DNA of 64,000 nucleotides. Origin: Dokdonia sp. (lineage in GTDB: Bacteria; Bacteroidota; Bacteroidia; Flavobacteriales; Flavobacteriaceae). The notes below the pieces were generated by a model. The model ran no database searches. It was not told the origin of the DNA and saw nothing but the letters and a program-made list of their open reading frames with translations. Made by a program: the position numbers and the translations under genes. Below, one piece after another: positions 8,353 through 17,680 of this stretch. Location: contig JAHDIF010000008.1 of assembly GCA_020630915.1 (NCBI GenBank), positions 108,535-172,534 of the forward strand. The letters are read 5' to 3'. Every line of letters begins with the position of its first letter. Position 1 is the stretch's first letter.

Positions 8353-9084
8353 ATGCAAAATTTTATGATTTTATTAGGCGATGTAACTAAGATCGCGACA
8401 GACGATTACGTAGGTTTTACATTCTTTACAGGATGTATGGCTATGATGGCGGCTTCGGCCTTTTTCTTTTTATCTATGAATGATTTTGATAGAAAATGGA
8501 AAACTTCTATTCTAGTCTCAGGACTCATTACATTTATTGCAGCGGTACACTACCTTTATATGAGGGACTACTGGGCAAGTAATGCAGAGTCCCCTACATT
8601 TTTTAGATATGTAGACTGGATTCTTACTGTACCATTAATGTGTGTTGAATTCTATTTAATACTCAAAGTAGCTGGAGCAAAAAAATCTCTTATGTGGAAA
8701 CTTATTTTCCTGTCAGTGATAATGCTCGTAACAGGTTACATAGGAGAAGCTGTAGATAGAGACAACGCTTGGTTATGGGGATTAATTTCTGGTATCGCGT
8801 ACTTTGTGATTGCTTATGAAATCTGGTTAGGAAGTGCAAAAAAACTTGCTGTAGAAGCAGGAGGATATGTTCTTAAAGCGCATAAAGCACTTTGCTGGTT
8901 TGTATTAGTAGGATGGGCAATATACCCATTAGGCTATATGGCGGGTACCCCAGGATGGTATGACGGATTAAATGGATTGCAAATGGATGTTATTTATAAC
9001 ATTGGTGATGCTATTAACAAAATAGGATTTGGATTAGTAATTTACAATCTAGCCGTACAAATGAGAAACAAGCAAGCTGCATAA
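8353..9084 (+). CDS. Proteorhodopsin, light-driven proton pump
   Basis: A 243-residue seven-helix rhodopsin. The retinal Schiff-base lysine is K223 (INKIGF). The D-T-E set of outward proton pumps is present: D88 acceptor, T92, E99 donor, with H66 as the acceptor-coupled His and R85. The spectral tuning position (105 in the green-absorbing reference protein) is M96, typical of green-absorbing flavobacterial pumps, not Gln as in blue ones. It lies divergent to blh and is followed by a strong terminator, so it is probably monocistronic. Confidence 0.97.
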   Translation: MQNFMILLGDVTKIATDDYVGFTFFTGCMAMMAASAFFFLSMNDFDRKWKTSILVSGLITFIAAVHYLYMRDYWASNAESPTFFRYVDWILTVPLMCVEFYLILKVAGAKKSLMWKLIFLSVIMLVTGYIGEAVDRDNAWLWGLISGIAYFVIAYEIWLGSAKKLAVEAGGYVLKAHKALCWFVLVGWAIYPLGYMAGTPGWYDGLNGLQMDVIYNIGDAINKIGFGLVIYNLAVQMRNKQAA

Positions 9085-9117
9085 TTCCCGCATTACTCAG
9101 TCTTGAGAATATGAAAG

Positions 9118-9150
9118 AAACTGGCCATAGTTACTATGGTCAGTTTTTTT
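9118..9150 (+). terminator. Intrinsic terminator after proteorhodopsin
   Basis: A 13-bp stem (9118-9130 with 9134-9146, one G-T wobble), a TTA loop and a T tract end the transcript 34 bp after the stop codon. Confidence 0.88.
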
Positions 9151-9185
9151 ATGTTTCTTATTCTTAAAAACCTATTTTTACCTCA

Positions 9186-9827
9186 ATGAAAGACACTACG
9201 CGACACCAAGGTAAAAGACGCCAACTTGTTCAAATTTTAGTAGACAAGGGTATTATGGATAAAGCTGTATTAGAAGCTATAGGTAATGTGCCTCGTCATC
9301 TTTTTATGGATAGTAGTTTTGAAGATCACGCCTACCAGGACAAAGCATTTCCTATTGCGGCAGATCAAACCATATCGCAACCATATACCGTGGCTTTTCA
9401 AACAGAATTATTAGAGGTTTCTAAAGGAGATACAATCCTCGAAATAGGTACGGGTAGTGGTTTTCAAACTGCTGTCTTATGCGAGTTAGGAGCTAGAGTC
9501 TACTCTATAGAGCGGCAACAAGAACTGTTTAAGAAAACAAAACTGTTTCTAACGAAGCTAGGTTACAGACCTAAATTTTTGAGTTTTGGAGATGGGTATA
9601 AAGGTTTGCCAGAGTATGCTCCCTTTGATAAAATTATTGTTACTGCAGGCGCTCCTTATGTACCTAAACCCTTGTTATCGCAGCTTAAAGTGGGTGGTCG
9701 TTTGGTAATCCCCGTGGGTGATAACCCGCAGATTATGACATTGTTTGTAAGACAATCTGCTACTAAGTTTGAGAAGACAGAACTGGGAGAATTTCGATTT
9801 GTACCTTTATTGGAAGATAAAAATTAA
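9186..9827 (+). CDS. pcm: Protein-L-isoaspartate O-methyltransferase
   Basis: 213 residues. It methylates isoaspartyl residues in damaged proteins using S-adenosylmethionine. The family motif [13 protein letters not shown] (59-71) and the SAM-binding loop [11 protein letters not shown] (86-96) are clear. It is followed after 10 bp by recR on the same strand. Confidence 0.94.
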   Translation: MKDTTRHQGKRRQLVQILVDKGIMDKAVLEAIGNVPRHLFMDSSFEDHAYQDKAFPIAADQTISQPYTVAFQTELLEVSKGDTILEIGTGSGFQTAVLCELGARVYSIERQQELFKKTKLFLTKLGYRPKFLSFGDGYKGLPEYAPFDKIIVTAGAPYVPKPLLSQLKVGGRLVIPVGDNPQIMTLFVRQSATKFEKTELGEFRFVPLLEDKN

Positions 9828-9837
9828 TCTGTGTTGT

Positions 9838-10455
9838 ATGGAGTTTTCATCTAAGTTATTAGAAAATGCAGTCTATGAGATGTCACAGCTACCTGGCATA
9901 GGAAAACGCACAGCTTTGCGGCTTGTGTTGCATTTATTACGTCAGCCAGAAACGCAAACACATCAACTCGCGCAAGCATTGCTAGCAATGAGAGATACTA
10001 TAAAGTTTTGTGAGAAGTGTCATAATATTTCTGATGTAGCACTTTGCGAGATCTGTGCAAATCCTAATAGAGATGAGTCCATTATTTGCGTGGTAGAAGA
10101 TATTAGAGATGTAATGGCTATTGAAAACACGAGCCAGTTTAAGGGCTTGTATCACGTGCTAGGAGGTAAGATAAGTCCCTTGGATGGAGTGGGACCTCAA
10201 GACCTGACCATTCATTCTCTAGTAGAAAAAGCTAAAAAGGGCGTTGTAAAAGAAGTTATTTTTGCCTTGAGCTCCACATTAGAAGGTGATACAACTAATT
10301 TTTACATTTATAAGCAGATAGAACCTTACAATATTCAAACTTCAACAATTGCGAGAGGAATTGCGGTAGGTGACGAGTTAGAATATGCAGATGAAATTAC
10401 CTTGGGTAGAAGTATCTTGCACAGAATTCCATTTGAGAACTCACTTAAAAATTAA
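9838..10455 (+). CDS. recR: Recombination mediator RecR
   Basis: 205 residues, the usual RecR length. Helix-hairpin-helix [11 protein letters not shown] (18-28), a four-Cys zinc finger (C58/C61, C70/C73) and a Toprim domain starting at [12 protein letters not shown]. It acts with RecF/RecO in loading RecA on gapped DNA. The ATG at 9838 was chosen because the longer frame from 9769 overlaps pcm and adds unconserved residues. Confidence 0.95.
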   Translation: MEFSSKLLENAVYEMSQLPGIGKRTALRLVLHLLRQPETQTHQLAQALLAMRDTIKFCEKCHNISDVALCEICANPNRDESIICVVEDIRDVMAIENTSQFKGLYHVLGGKISPLDGVGPQDLTIHSLVEKAKKGVVKEVIFALSSTLEGDTTNFYIYKQIEPYNIQTSTIARGIAVGDELEYADEITLGRSILHRIPFENSLKN

Positions 10456-10477
10456 AGGCTGTTCCTAACAACTTTGC

Positions 10478-11599
10478 ATGAAACAACTCTCTATAATCAT
10501 AGTAAATTATAATGTTGCTCACTTTTTGGTGTTATGCCTGGATAGTGTTATGGATGCCACTCAGCATATGGACGCAGAGGTTATTGTGGTAGATAATGCC
10601 TCGGGCGATGGGAGTTGCGATATGGTTAAAGATAAATTTCCTGAAGTTCAACTTATTGAGAATAAAGAGAACGTAGGCTTTGCTAAGGCAAATAATCAAG
10701 GGGTGGCCATTGCGAGAGGCGAGTACGTATGTATTCTTAACCCCGATACTGTGGTGGGTAATAGTGTTTTTGAGAATGTGTACGCTTTCGCGAAAGCGGA
10801 CTTAAAACTAGGAGCCATTGGCGTGCGATTAGTAGATGGTACAGGCAAATTCTTGCCAGAATGCAAACGCAATTTACCAACCCCTAAAGTAGCTTTTGAA
10901 AAACTTTTTGGCAACGGAGATACGTACTATGCACGAGAGGTGAAAAGTGACCAAAATGGAAAAATAGATATCCTTGTGGGTGCTTTTATGTTTATGCGTA
11001 AGGAGGTGTATGAAGAGGCAGGTGGATTTGATGAACAGTATTTTATGTATGGAGAAGATATAGATCTTTCATTTACAATTAAAAAATTGGGGTATCAAAA
11101 TTATTACATAGGTGAGGAGGCAGTAGTTCATTTTAAAGGGGAAAGTACTGCTAAAGACGAGACATACAGAAAACGCTTTTATGATGCGATGAAGATTTTT
11201 TATAGCAAGCATTTAAGAAGAAACGCCGTTGAGGCATTAATTGTGAAGGCAGGATTGTGGTATGCGCGTAAATTTCATCGAGCGACTACTATAGCTGGTT
11301 TCAAAAATAATAAGTTAGAACCTCGAAATATCTACTTAGTAAGTATAGACGAGCGTTTGGAACAGGCCATTGCAAAATTACTCAAAACAGAAATTATTAG
11401 AAAAAGAACATTAGAGGCTTCTAATCAAAAACAAAGTGAGTATATCTGGGATATGAATAGTCTGAGATATCAAGATTGTTTAAGGATTCTTATCAAAGAT
11501 CGACCCAAGGGTGTGACCTTCAAGTTCATTCCCAAAAACTGTACCTTTGCCCTCGGAAGTAATAGCAGTGAAGGAAGAGGGATGATACTGGAATGGTAA
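10478..11599 (+). CDS. Family 2 glycosyltransferase
   Basis: A 373-residue rhamnosyltransferase-type GT-A enzyme: an N-terminal IIIVNYN strand, VVDNASGDGS, NVGFAKANNQG, the NPDT metal/sugar-nucleotide motif and FDEQYFMYGEDIDLS. Residues after about 270 form a flavobacterial extension with no recognised domain. Acceptor unknown; likely surface polysaccharide. The palindrome at 10784 is read YAFAKAD. Confidence 0.88.
   Translation: MKQLSIIIVNYNVAHFLVLCLDSVMDATQHMDAEVIVVDNASGDGSCDMVKDKFPEVQLIENKENVGFAKANNQGVAIARGEYVCILNPDTVVGNSVFENVYAFAKADLKLGAIGVRLVDGTGKFLPECKRNLPTPKVAFEKLFGNGDTYYAREVKSDQNGKIDILVGAFMFMRKEVYEEAGGFDEQYFMYGEDIDLSFTIKKLGYQNYYIGEEAVVHFKGESTAKDETYRKRFYDAMKIFYSKHLRRNAVEALIVKAGLWYARKFHRATTIAGFKNNKLEPRNIYLVSIDERLEQAIAKLLKTEIIRKRTLEASNQKQSEYIWDMNSLRYQDCLRILIKDRPKGVTFKFIPKNCTFALGSNSSEGRGMILEW
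10784..10797. repeat. Palindrome GCTTTCGCGAAAGC, copy 4
   Basis: Exact copy inside the glycosyltransferase, read as AFAKA; flanked by TAC on the left and G on the right (TACGCTTTCGCGAAAGCG). Confidence 0.95.
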
Positions 11600-11688
11600 T
11601 GTAATAAATTGGATTATTATCATAAAATATTTGTTTAAATTATTATTTTCGCAATATCAATTAATAAAAACATCTATTAAATACGAAA

Positions 11689-13014
11689 ATGGCAAAATTC
11701 GAATTGAAACTACCCAAAATGGGAGAGAGTGTTGCAGAGGCAACACTTACTTCGTGGCTTAAAGAAGTAGGCGATACTATCGAAGCAGATGAGGCAGTGC
11801 TAGAAATAGCAACAGACAAGGTGGATAGTGAAGTGCCAAGTGAAGTAGATGGTGTATTAGTAGAGCGTCTTTTTGATGTAGATGATGTAGTTGCCGTAGG
11901 ACAAACCATTGCAATTATAGAAATAGATGGAGATGATACAGGAGAGGCCACTAGTCAGAATAGTGCACCTTCAAAAGAAGTTGCTCCTGCGGTTGCAGCT
12001 GTAGAAGAAATTATAGAGGCGGCTAAAGAAACTGTTGCGCCTACAACCGTTTCTTCTGGAGATCGTTTTTATTCTCCTTTAGTAAAGAATATGGCCACTG
12101 CAGAGGGTATCCTACAAGAAGAACTGGACGCTATTCCTGGTACTGGAAAAGATGGGCGTGTTACAAAAAATGACATGCTCGCCTATATTGAAGATAGAGG
12201 TAAAGGACAGACTAAGCTTGCGACACCTGTTGCTAAGCAAGCTCCTCAGGAAAGTACACCTGCAAAGAAAGCCGCTGTAGCTGCTGCTCCAGTAAGTGTA
12301 AATGGTGAAGATGAAATTATAGAAATGTCACGTATGGGGAAATTAATTTCTCATCATATGGTTGCTTCTGTTCAAACAAGTGCACACGTCCAGTCGTTTA
12401 TAGAAGCAGATGTTACCAATATCTGGAACTGGAGGAAAAAGGTAAAAAGCGCTTTTGAAAGTAGAGAGGGAGAAAAACTTACGTTTACTCCTATATTTAT
12501 GGAAGCCGTGGCAAAAGCCATTAGAGACTTCCCTATGATTAATATCTCTGTAGATGGAGATCGCATCATTAAAAGGAAAAACATCAATTTAGGAATGGCT
12601 GCTGCTCTAGCAGATGGCAACCTAATTGTACCTGTGATCAAAAATGCAGATCAGCTTAACCTTGTTGGAATGACAAAGGCAGTAAATGATCTTGCTGGTC
12701 GATCTCGTGCGGGTAAATTAAAACCAGACGATACACAAGGAGGAACCTATACAGTTACAAATGTGGGAACTTTTGGAAGTATTATGGGGACTCCTATTAT
12801 TAATCAGCCGCAGGTGGCTATACTGGCTTTAGGAGCTATACGTAAAGTCCCAGCAGTGATAGAAACTCCTGATGGAGATTTTATTGGTATCCGCATGAAG
12901 ATGTTTTTATCGCACTCTTACGACCATCGTGTTGTAAACGGAGCGTTAGGCGGTCAGTTTGTAAAGAGAGTAGCAGAGTATCTTGAAGCTTGGGATATGA
13001 ATCGTGAAATTTAA
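11689..13014 (+). CDS. Dihydrolipoamide acyltransferase (E2) of a 2-oxo acid dehydrogenase complex
   Basis: 441 residues. Lipoyl domain 1-80 with the lipoylated lysine K44 (ATDKVDSE), a peripheral E1/E3-binding domain about 125-160 (SPLVKNMA to AYIEDR), and a catalytic acyltransferase domain from about 205. The catalytic motif is HRVVNG (413-418). The usual motif is HxxxDG, so the conserved Asp appears as N417 here. No E1 or E3 gene is adjacent; branched-chain or pyruvate substrate cannot be decided. Followed by a strong terminator. Confidence 0.9.
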   Translation: MAKFELKLPKMGESVAEATLTSWLKEVGDTIEADEAVLEIATDKVDSEVPSEVDGVLVERLFDVDDVVAVGQTIAIIEIDGDDTGEATSQNSAPSKEVAPAVAAVEEIIEAAKETVAPTTVSSGDRFYSPLVKNMATAEGILQEELDAIPGTGKDGRVTKNDMLAYIEDRGKGQTKLATPVAKQAPQESTPAKKAAVAAAPVSVNGEDEIIEMSRMGKLISHHMVASVQTSAHVQSFIEADVTNIWNWRKKVKSAFESREGEKLTFTPIFMEAVAKAIRDFPMINISVDGDRIIKRKNINLGMAAALADGNLIVPVIKNADQLNLVGMTKAVNDLAGRSRAGKLKPDDTQGGTYTVTNVGTFGSIMGTPIINQPQVAILALGAIRKVPAVIETPDGDFIGIRMKMFLSHSYDHRVVNGALGGQFVKRVAEYLEAWDMNREI

Positions 13015-13031
13015 AAGAAGATCTTATAAAA

Positions 13032-13067
13032 CAAAAAAAGGATGGCTGAACAGCTATCCTTTTTTTG
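13032..13067. terminator. Bidirectional terminator between E2 and BLUF genes
   Basis: A7 run, stem GGATGGCTG/CAGCTATCC with a two-base loop and one G-T pair, then T7. It serves the convergent E2 and BLUF genes. Confidence 0.88.
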
Positions 13068-13089
13068 TTTTTTGGTCCCGATAATATCT

Positions 13090-13518
13090 TTAAAAAAAGT
13101 GCAATCCTTCTACAAATGACTCAAGCAGCATTACGCCAGGATGTTCTTTGGTCTTATCTAGTGGTTCAAAAAATTTAGATTTATCAAAAGGTCTATAGCC
13201 TGTGATTTCCTGAGCTTTTACTGAATCGAGAGTTTTATATGCCATACTCCAGTCGCCATAAAAGCGATCTACAGCAGATCCTGAGAAAAGCTCACGTAGG
13301 TTACGATGCCTTCTATCTACACGTATCTTGCTATAAAGCATATCTATTTCTTGCTCAGGACCTTCTAAGAATTGCGTAAATACTCCTTCAAAGTATATCA
13401 GTATTCCAGTAATCCCGTTTGTTGAGTTTTTTGTTCTACTTTTCTGAAGAAGCTGTTCTATATCATTCTCGCTAATGCTATGTGACTGCTCGCTTACGTA
13501 GGAAATATATTTTAACAT
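13090..13518 (-). CDS. BLUF-domain blue-light sensor
   Basis: A 142-residue stand-alone BLUF protein that would bind FAD. By eye-alignment to AppA the key residues all fit at the correct spacing: Y7, N31, Q49 (in TQFLEGP) and the W90-S91-M92 set. The C-terminal 45 residues form a short cap, with no effector domain, so it probably signals through a partner protein. It is the second photobiology locus in this window after proteorhodopsin. Confidence 0.93.
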   Translation of the reverse strand: MLKYISYVSEQSHSISENDIEQLLQKSRTKNSTNGITGILIYFEGVFTQFLEGPEQEIDMLYSKIRVDRRHRNLRELFSGSAVDRFYGDWSMAYKTLDSVKAQEITGYRPFDKSKFFEPLDKTKEHPGVMLLESFVEGLHFF

Positions 13519-13591
13519 GAATAAGCCTTAATATGGCTCTAAGTTAAACAAAAATGTTAATTTTAAAGGGTCGTAATACTACTTTTGTTTG

Positions 13592-14227
13592 TTATTTTTT
13601 TGTCCAATTGTAGGTATCTATAAAACGGGTCATATTAACAATGTTATGGTAAACGTTGTTGTTTTCCATAATAACAGGCAGTCTTACCACATCGCTCTTG
13701 GGTACTTTCCCGTCTAGATGTTCCCACATAAAGTCAAATACTTTTCCATTTTTCTTAATGTCTAAACGTCGGTATTTTATATGGTTCTTGTTTAGGTAAT
13801 CAACTAAGTAATCGCATTTCTCGCAATCTTCTTCTAGGAAAATAGTGAGTTCATCTGCTTTAAGAGGCCGGATATTTACGTACTCCTCACGGTTTGCACC
13901 TTTGCGTTGCTCTATAGTTTGTAATTGGTTTTCAAATGTAAAAATAGTCTCGTAGGTGGGGGTTATTCCTTTTAATGGTATTAATGTAATCATAAGCACC
14001 TTGCTATTAGAAGGGACTTTTTTTATGACAGGTCTATCTGCACTTCTTCTAAACCCTTCTCCTCGCACCATTAAAAATGCTTCTTGCTCTTCATTTGTAT
14101 TGTTTTGAGCATATAACATCCATCGTTTGGGTTGCTTGTCTTCAATGAGCTCTACTGCAGGTGGTGTTGTTTGCGCTTTCGCGAAAGCGTAAAAAAGAAA
14201 TAAGATAACTAGTTTGTAATGCTTCAT
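13592..14227 (-). CDS. Secreted protein with glutaredoxin-like CxxC region
   Basis: About 211 residues from the ATG ending at 14227; the longer frame adds residues upstream of a clear signal peptide and was rejected. The signal peptide is MKHYKLVILFLFYAFAKA followed by Q, with the AxA cleavage site supplied by a copy of the 14-bp palindrome. The C-terminal part (from about 125) looks glutaredoxin-like: TIFLEEDCEKC with C135/C138, and later LPVIMENN, like the cis-Pro segment. Function unknown; periplasmic thiol chemistry is inferred. Confidence 0.75.
   Translation of the reverse strand: MKHYKLVILFLFYAFAKAQTTPPAVELIEDKQPKRWMLYAQNNTNEEQEAFLMVRGEGFRRSADRPVIKKVPSNSKVLMITLIPLKGITPTYETIFTFENQLQTIEQRKGANREEYVNIRPLKADELTIFLEEDCEKCDYLVDYLNKNHIKYRRLDIKKNGKVFDFMWEHLDGKVPKSDVVRLPVIMENNNVYHNIVNMTRFIDTYNWTKK
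14175..14188. repeat. Palindrome GCTTTCGCGAAAGC, copy 5
   Basis: Exact copy in the signal-peptide coding region of the secreted CxxC protein, read as AFAKA; the AKA forms the predicted signal peptidase I site. Confidence 0.95.
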
Positions 14228-14337
14228 ACTATTATTATTACAAAAAGGATACCACAAAATACAAATCTCAAATTTGTGATTTGTTGTAGTATTTAATTTT
14301 CCAAATTGTATTTTTGTATACTCACTGAACGCCAATT

Positions 14338-15114
14338 ATGCAACTTAATATCACACGCCCCATTTGTTTTTTTGACCTTGAGACTACAGGTATTAATGTG
14401 GCAAAAGATCGTATTGTAGAAATTTCTATTCTTAAAGTATTTCCAGACGGAAAAGAAGAGGAGCATACGTATCTCATTAACCCTACGGTTCCTATACCGC
14501 CTCAAACGACGGCAGTACACGGTATAAGTGATGCAGATGTTGTAAACGCACCTACCTTTAAAGAGAAAGCCCAAGAGATTTATGATCTGGTTAAAGATTC
14601 TGATCTAGCGGGATATAACTCAAATAGATTTGATATTCCGTTACTGGCAGAAGAGTTATTGCGCTGTGATATAGATTTTGATATGAAAAATCGTAACGCG
14701 GTAGATGTGCAAAATATTTTTCATAAGATGGAGCAACGGACCCTCGTTGCGGCATATAAATTTTATTGCGATAAAGATCTTACAAATGCACACAGTGCGG
14801 CGGCAGATACTAAAGCTACGTATGAGGTTTTAAAAGCGCAACTCGATCGGTATGATTCTCTGGAAAATAATATGAAATCCTTAGCAGAGTTTAGCACACG
14901 TAAAAAGATTGCAGATTTTGCTGGATTTATTGGGTTTGATAAGGACGATAAGGAGATTTTCACCTTTGGTAAACATAAAGGCAAGCGGGTAGAAGATGTT
15001 TTAGATAAGGAGCCAGGCTATTTTGGTTGGTTGCAAAATGCAGATTTCCCGTTATTCACTAAAAAAGTACTGACCGCCATTAAGTTGAGAAAATTAAATA
15101 CAAAACTTTTCTAA
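14338..15114 (+). CDS. DnaQ-like 3'-5' exonuclease
   Basis: 258 residues. DEDDh exonuclease core in residues 1-175: FFDLETTG, YNSNRFDIPLL and HSAAADTKATYEVL. The C-terminal part (FTFGKHKGKRVEDVL, then GYFGWL) is the small domain often attached to epsilon-like exonucleases in Bacteroidetes. It may proofread or trim nucleic acid ends. Divergent from the secreted CxxC protein, and two bases upstream of the FAH-family gene. Confidence 0.9.
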   Translation: MQLNITRPICFFDLETTGINVAKDRIVEISILKVFPDGKEEEHTYLINPTVPIPPQTTAVHGISDADVVNAPTFKEKAQEIYDLVKDSDLAGYNSNRFDIPLLAEELLRCDIDFDMKNRNAVDVQNIFHKMEQRTLVAAYKFYCDKDLTNAHSAAADTKATYEVLKAQLDRYDSLENNMKSLAEFSTRKKIADFAGFIGFDKDDKEIFTFGKHKGKRVEDVLDKEPGYFGWLQNADFPLFTKKVLTAIKLRKLNTKLF

Positions 15115-15116
15115 GT

Positions 15117-15728
15117 ATGAAATTGATCTGTATAGGAAGGAATTATGCAAAGCATATTGAGGAGTTGGATAATGAGCGACCAGAGCACCCTGTGGTTTTT
15201 TTGAAAACAGACTCGGCCATTTTATTAAAACAGCATCCATTTGTCATTCCAGAATTTTCTAAAGACGTGCATCATGAAGTTGAGGTTTTAGTGAAGATTA
15301 AAAAGCTTGGTAAGTATATTGATAAAAAATTTGCATCTACCTATTACGATGAGATAGGATTGGGGCTAGATTTTACCGCTAGAGATTTGCAAAGTGATCT
15401 AAAGGCAAAAGGACTGCCGTGGGAAAAAGCGAAAGCTTTTGATGGTGCAGCGGTTATTGGCAATTGGCTACCTAAGGAGCAGCTGGGAAATGTAGATGCA
15501 ATTGCGTTTACATTGGAAAAAAATGGACAAGTTGTTCAAGATGGAAACACGAGTCATATGCTCTGGAAAATAGATGAATTAATAAGTTATGTGTCCCAAT
15601 ATTTTACTCTTAAAATTGGAGATGTTATCTTTACAGGAACACCTGCGGGAGTTGGCCCAGTAGTTGCAAATGATAAATTAAAAGGATTTATCGGAAGTAC
15701 GGAGCTTTTCTCGATTAAGGTAAAATAA
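15117..15728 (+). CDS. Fumarylacetoacetate hydrolase family protein
   Basis: 203 residues, matching the short YcgM/FAHD1 type that hydrolyses acylpyruvates or decarboxylates oxaloacetate. Metal ligands are in HHEVEVLVKI and in the GLDFTARDLQ segment; FDGAAVIG and FTGTPAGVGPV are family signatures. It starts two bases after the exonuclease stop, so the two are likely co-transcribed. The precise substrate is not shown. Confidence 0.9.
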   Translation: MKLICIGRNYAKHIEELDNERPEHPVVFLKTDSAILLKQHPFVIPEFSKDVHHEVEVLVKIKKLGKYIDKKFASTYYDEIGLGLDFTARDLQSDLKAKGLPWEKAKAFDGAAVIGNWLPKEQLGNVDAIAFTLEKNGQVVQDGNTSHMLWKIDELISYVSQYFTLKIGDVIFTGTPAGVGPVVANDKLKGFIGSTELFSIKVK

Positions 15729-15751
15729 CGAACCAAACTAACCTACGCTTA

Positions 15752-16093
15752 ATGTCTAAACATTACAACCTCGAAAAAGTCAGAGAAATAGCGGGCGGAG
15801 ATGAAAGCTTCATTACCGTTATTGTGGAGGCTTTCTTACAAGAAATCCCTCCAGATTTACAATCTATGCAATTAGCCATAGAAAATAGTAACCATAAGAT
15901 GGCATATCAATTTGCCCACAAGATGAAGCCTAACTTAGATATGTTTGGTATAGACCTATTGCGTGAAATTAGCGCTATGGAAAAATGGTCTGACACACAT
16001 AAACCTGCTTCACATATACAAAAGCAATTAGATAGAATTGTTACCACGCTTACTACCGTAATTCAGGAACTTCAGGAAGATTTTATAAAGTAA
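15752..16093 (+). CDS. Hpt-domain phosphotransfer protein
   Basis: A 113-residue all-helical single-domain Hpt protein. The phosphorylatable His is H56 in FAHKMKPNLDMFG. It would relay phosphate in a multistep phosphorelay. It ends on the base before the cinA start; no histidine kinase is nearby, so the partner is unknown. Confidence 0.85.
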   Translation: MSKHYNLEKVREIAGGDESFITVIVEAFLQEIPPDLQSMQLAIENSNHKMAYQFAHKMKPNLDMFGIDLLREISAMEKWSDTHKPASHIQKQLDRIVTTLTTVIQELQEDFIK

Positions 16094-17341
16094 ATGACTG
16101 CCGAGATTATAACAATAGGCGATGAGATTCTCATAGGTCAGATTGTAGATACAAACTCTGCTTTTATAGCTAAGGAGCTTAACAAAATTGGGGTGTCTAT
16201 TAGGCAAATCACTTCTGTTCAAGATGAAAGAGAGCATCTTTTGGAGAGTTTTGCTTTCGCGAAAGCAAATGCAGATATCGTTATTATTACAGGAGGTTTG
16301 GGGCCTACAAATGATGATATCACTAAGCACATTTTATGTGAGTTTACCAATGACGCTCTAGTCGAAAATGCCGAAGTTTTGAGGCACATCACTCATATCT
16401 TTAAAACGTACATTAAAAGACCTATGTTACCTGGAAATCGGTCGCAGGCAATGGTTCCGTCAAAAGCAGAGGTTCTTACAAATAAATTTGGCACGGCTCC
16501 TGGGATGTGGTTGGAAAAAGAAGCCACCATTTTTATCTCAATGCCTGGAGTGCCTTACGAAATGAAAGGACTATTGGAGAATGAGGTGATCCCGCGTATA
16601 AAAGAAAGATTTGAGTTGCCATATATAGAACACAAAACCTTGCTCACCTATGGTATGGGAGAGAGTATGATCGCTCAGCGTTTAGAAACCTTTGAAAAAA
16701 ACTTACCTAAAGCAATAAAACTAGCCTACCTTCCTTCTTTAGGAAGTGTAAGGCTTAGATTGTCTTCCAAAGGCGATAGGGAGGAAGAAGTCTCTCAAAG
16801 AATGAAGGATCAATTAAAACAATTACTTCCATTGATAGAAGATGTTTTTGTTGGATTTGAAGATGAGGGAGCATTTGAGCAAGTCGTAGCTCAATTATTT
16901 GTAAAAAAAGGAAAAACTCTTGCCATTGCAGAGAGTTGTACGGGTGGAGCACTCGTACAAAGGTTTACGCAACATCCTGGAGCTTCGCAATATTTAAAGG
17001 GAAGTTCAGTAACTTATGCTACTCAAAGTAAGATAGAAGTCCTAGGTATTGAAAAGGCTACCATAGAAAAGAATACTGTGGTGAGTGAAGAGGTGGCTTT
17101 AGAAATGGCAACAAGAGTACGAGAACTTTATAAAAGTGATATAGGTATTTCTACAACAGGTAATGCTGGGCCTTCTAAAGGAGACTCAGACGTCCCAGTA
17201 GGTACGGTATGTGTTGCAATATCTACAGCCCGAGCGTCTGTAGCGCATACATTTACTATGGGAACAAACAGAACTAGGGTAATTGGGAAGGCCGTAAATA
17301 AATGCTTGGAATTGCTTCAAGAAGAAATTTTAAAAAACTAG
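16094..17341 (+). CDS. cinA: CinA-like protein: NMN deamidase with molybdopterin-binding domain
   Basis: 415 residues. The N-terminal MoCF/COG1058 domain (about 1-170) starts AEIITIGDEILIGQIVDTN and includes ITGGLGPTNDD. The C-terminal PncC/CinA domain (about 255-415) has AESCTGGALVQR and STTGNAGPSKGD. It deamidates nicotinamide mononucleotide in NAD recycling and is linked to DNA damage in some species. The palindrome is read FAFAKAN, replacing a variable stretch without an evident length change. Confidence 0.93.
   Translation: MTAEIITIGDEILIGQIVDTNSAFIAKELNKIGVSIRQITSVQDEREHLLESFAFAKANADIVIITGGLGPTNDDITKHILCEFTNDALVENAEVLRHITHIFKTYIKRPMLPGNRSQAMVPSKAEVLTNKFGTAPGMWLEKEATIFISMPGVPYEMKGLLENEVIPRIKERFELPYIEHKTLLTYGMGESMIAQRLETFEKNLPKAIKLAYLPSLGSVRLRLSSKGDREEEVSQRMKDQLKQLLPLIEDVFVGFEDEGAFEQVVAQLFVKKGKTLAIAESCTGGALVQRFTQHPGASQYLKGSSVTYATQSKIEVLGIEKATIEKNTVVSEEVALEMATRVRELYKSDIGISTTGNAGPSKGDSDVPVGTVCVAISTARASVAHTFTMGTNRTRVIGKAVNKCLELLQEEILKN
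16253..16266. repeat. Palindrome GCTTTCGCGAAAGC, copy 6
   Basis: Exact copy inside cinA, read as AFAKA just before the conserved ITGGLGPTNDD motif. Confidence 0.95.
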
Positions 17342-17350
17342 TATATACTT

Positions 17351-17381
17351 TTGGTGTAAGGATAGTTTTTATGTAAATTTG
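17351..17381 (+). promoter_or_regulatory. Bacteroidetes-type promoter for rpmB operon
   Basis: TTG at 17351-17353, a 20-nt spacer and TAAATTTG at 17374-17381 match the Bacteroidetes primary sigma consensus (TTG, 17-23 nt, TAnnTTTG). It leaves about 33 nt of 5' leader before the rpmB ATG at 17421. Confidence 0.75.
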
Positions 17382-17420
17382 CACCCTGTTTTGAAATAAC
17401 TATTTATAAAGTTTATAGAG

Positions 17421-17660
17421 ATGTCTAGAGTTTGTGAGCTTACGGGAAAAAAAGCGATGGTAGGAAACAATGTTTCTCACGCGATGAATAAGACGAAGCG
17501 TACGTTTGGCGCTAATCTTGTAAAGAAGCGTTTTTATATCCCTGAAGAAGATAAGTGGATTACCTTAAAGGTATCTACTTCTGCGTTAAAGAACATTAAT
17601 AAGAAAGGAATTTCTGCCGTACTCAAAGAAGCACGTGCAAAAGGATTCCTTAAAAAATAA
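17421..17660 (+). CDS. rpmB: 50S ribosomal protein bL28
   Basis: 79 residues, basic, beginning [20 protein letters not shown], as in bL28. It is first in a three-gene ribosomal operon (rpmB, rpmG, DUF4295), with 20 bp to rpmG, preceded by a good Bacteroidetes promoter and closed by a terminator at 18044. Confidence 0.97.
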   Translation: MSRVCELTGKKAMVGNNVSHAMNKTKRTFGANLVKKRFYIPEEDKWITLKVSTSALKNINKKGISAVLKEARAKGFLKK

Positions 17661-17680
17661 TCCCATAAAGAGTAACCGAG

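Noticed and set aside
8353..9084. Sodium-pumping or blue-absorbing rhodopsin
   Set aside because: The motif is D-T-E with Met at the tuning position, not N-D-Q (sodium) or Gln (blue).
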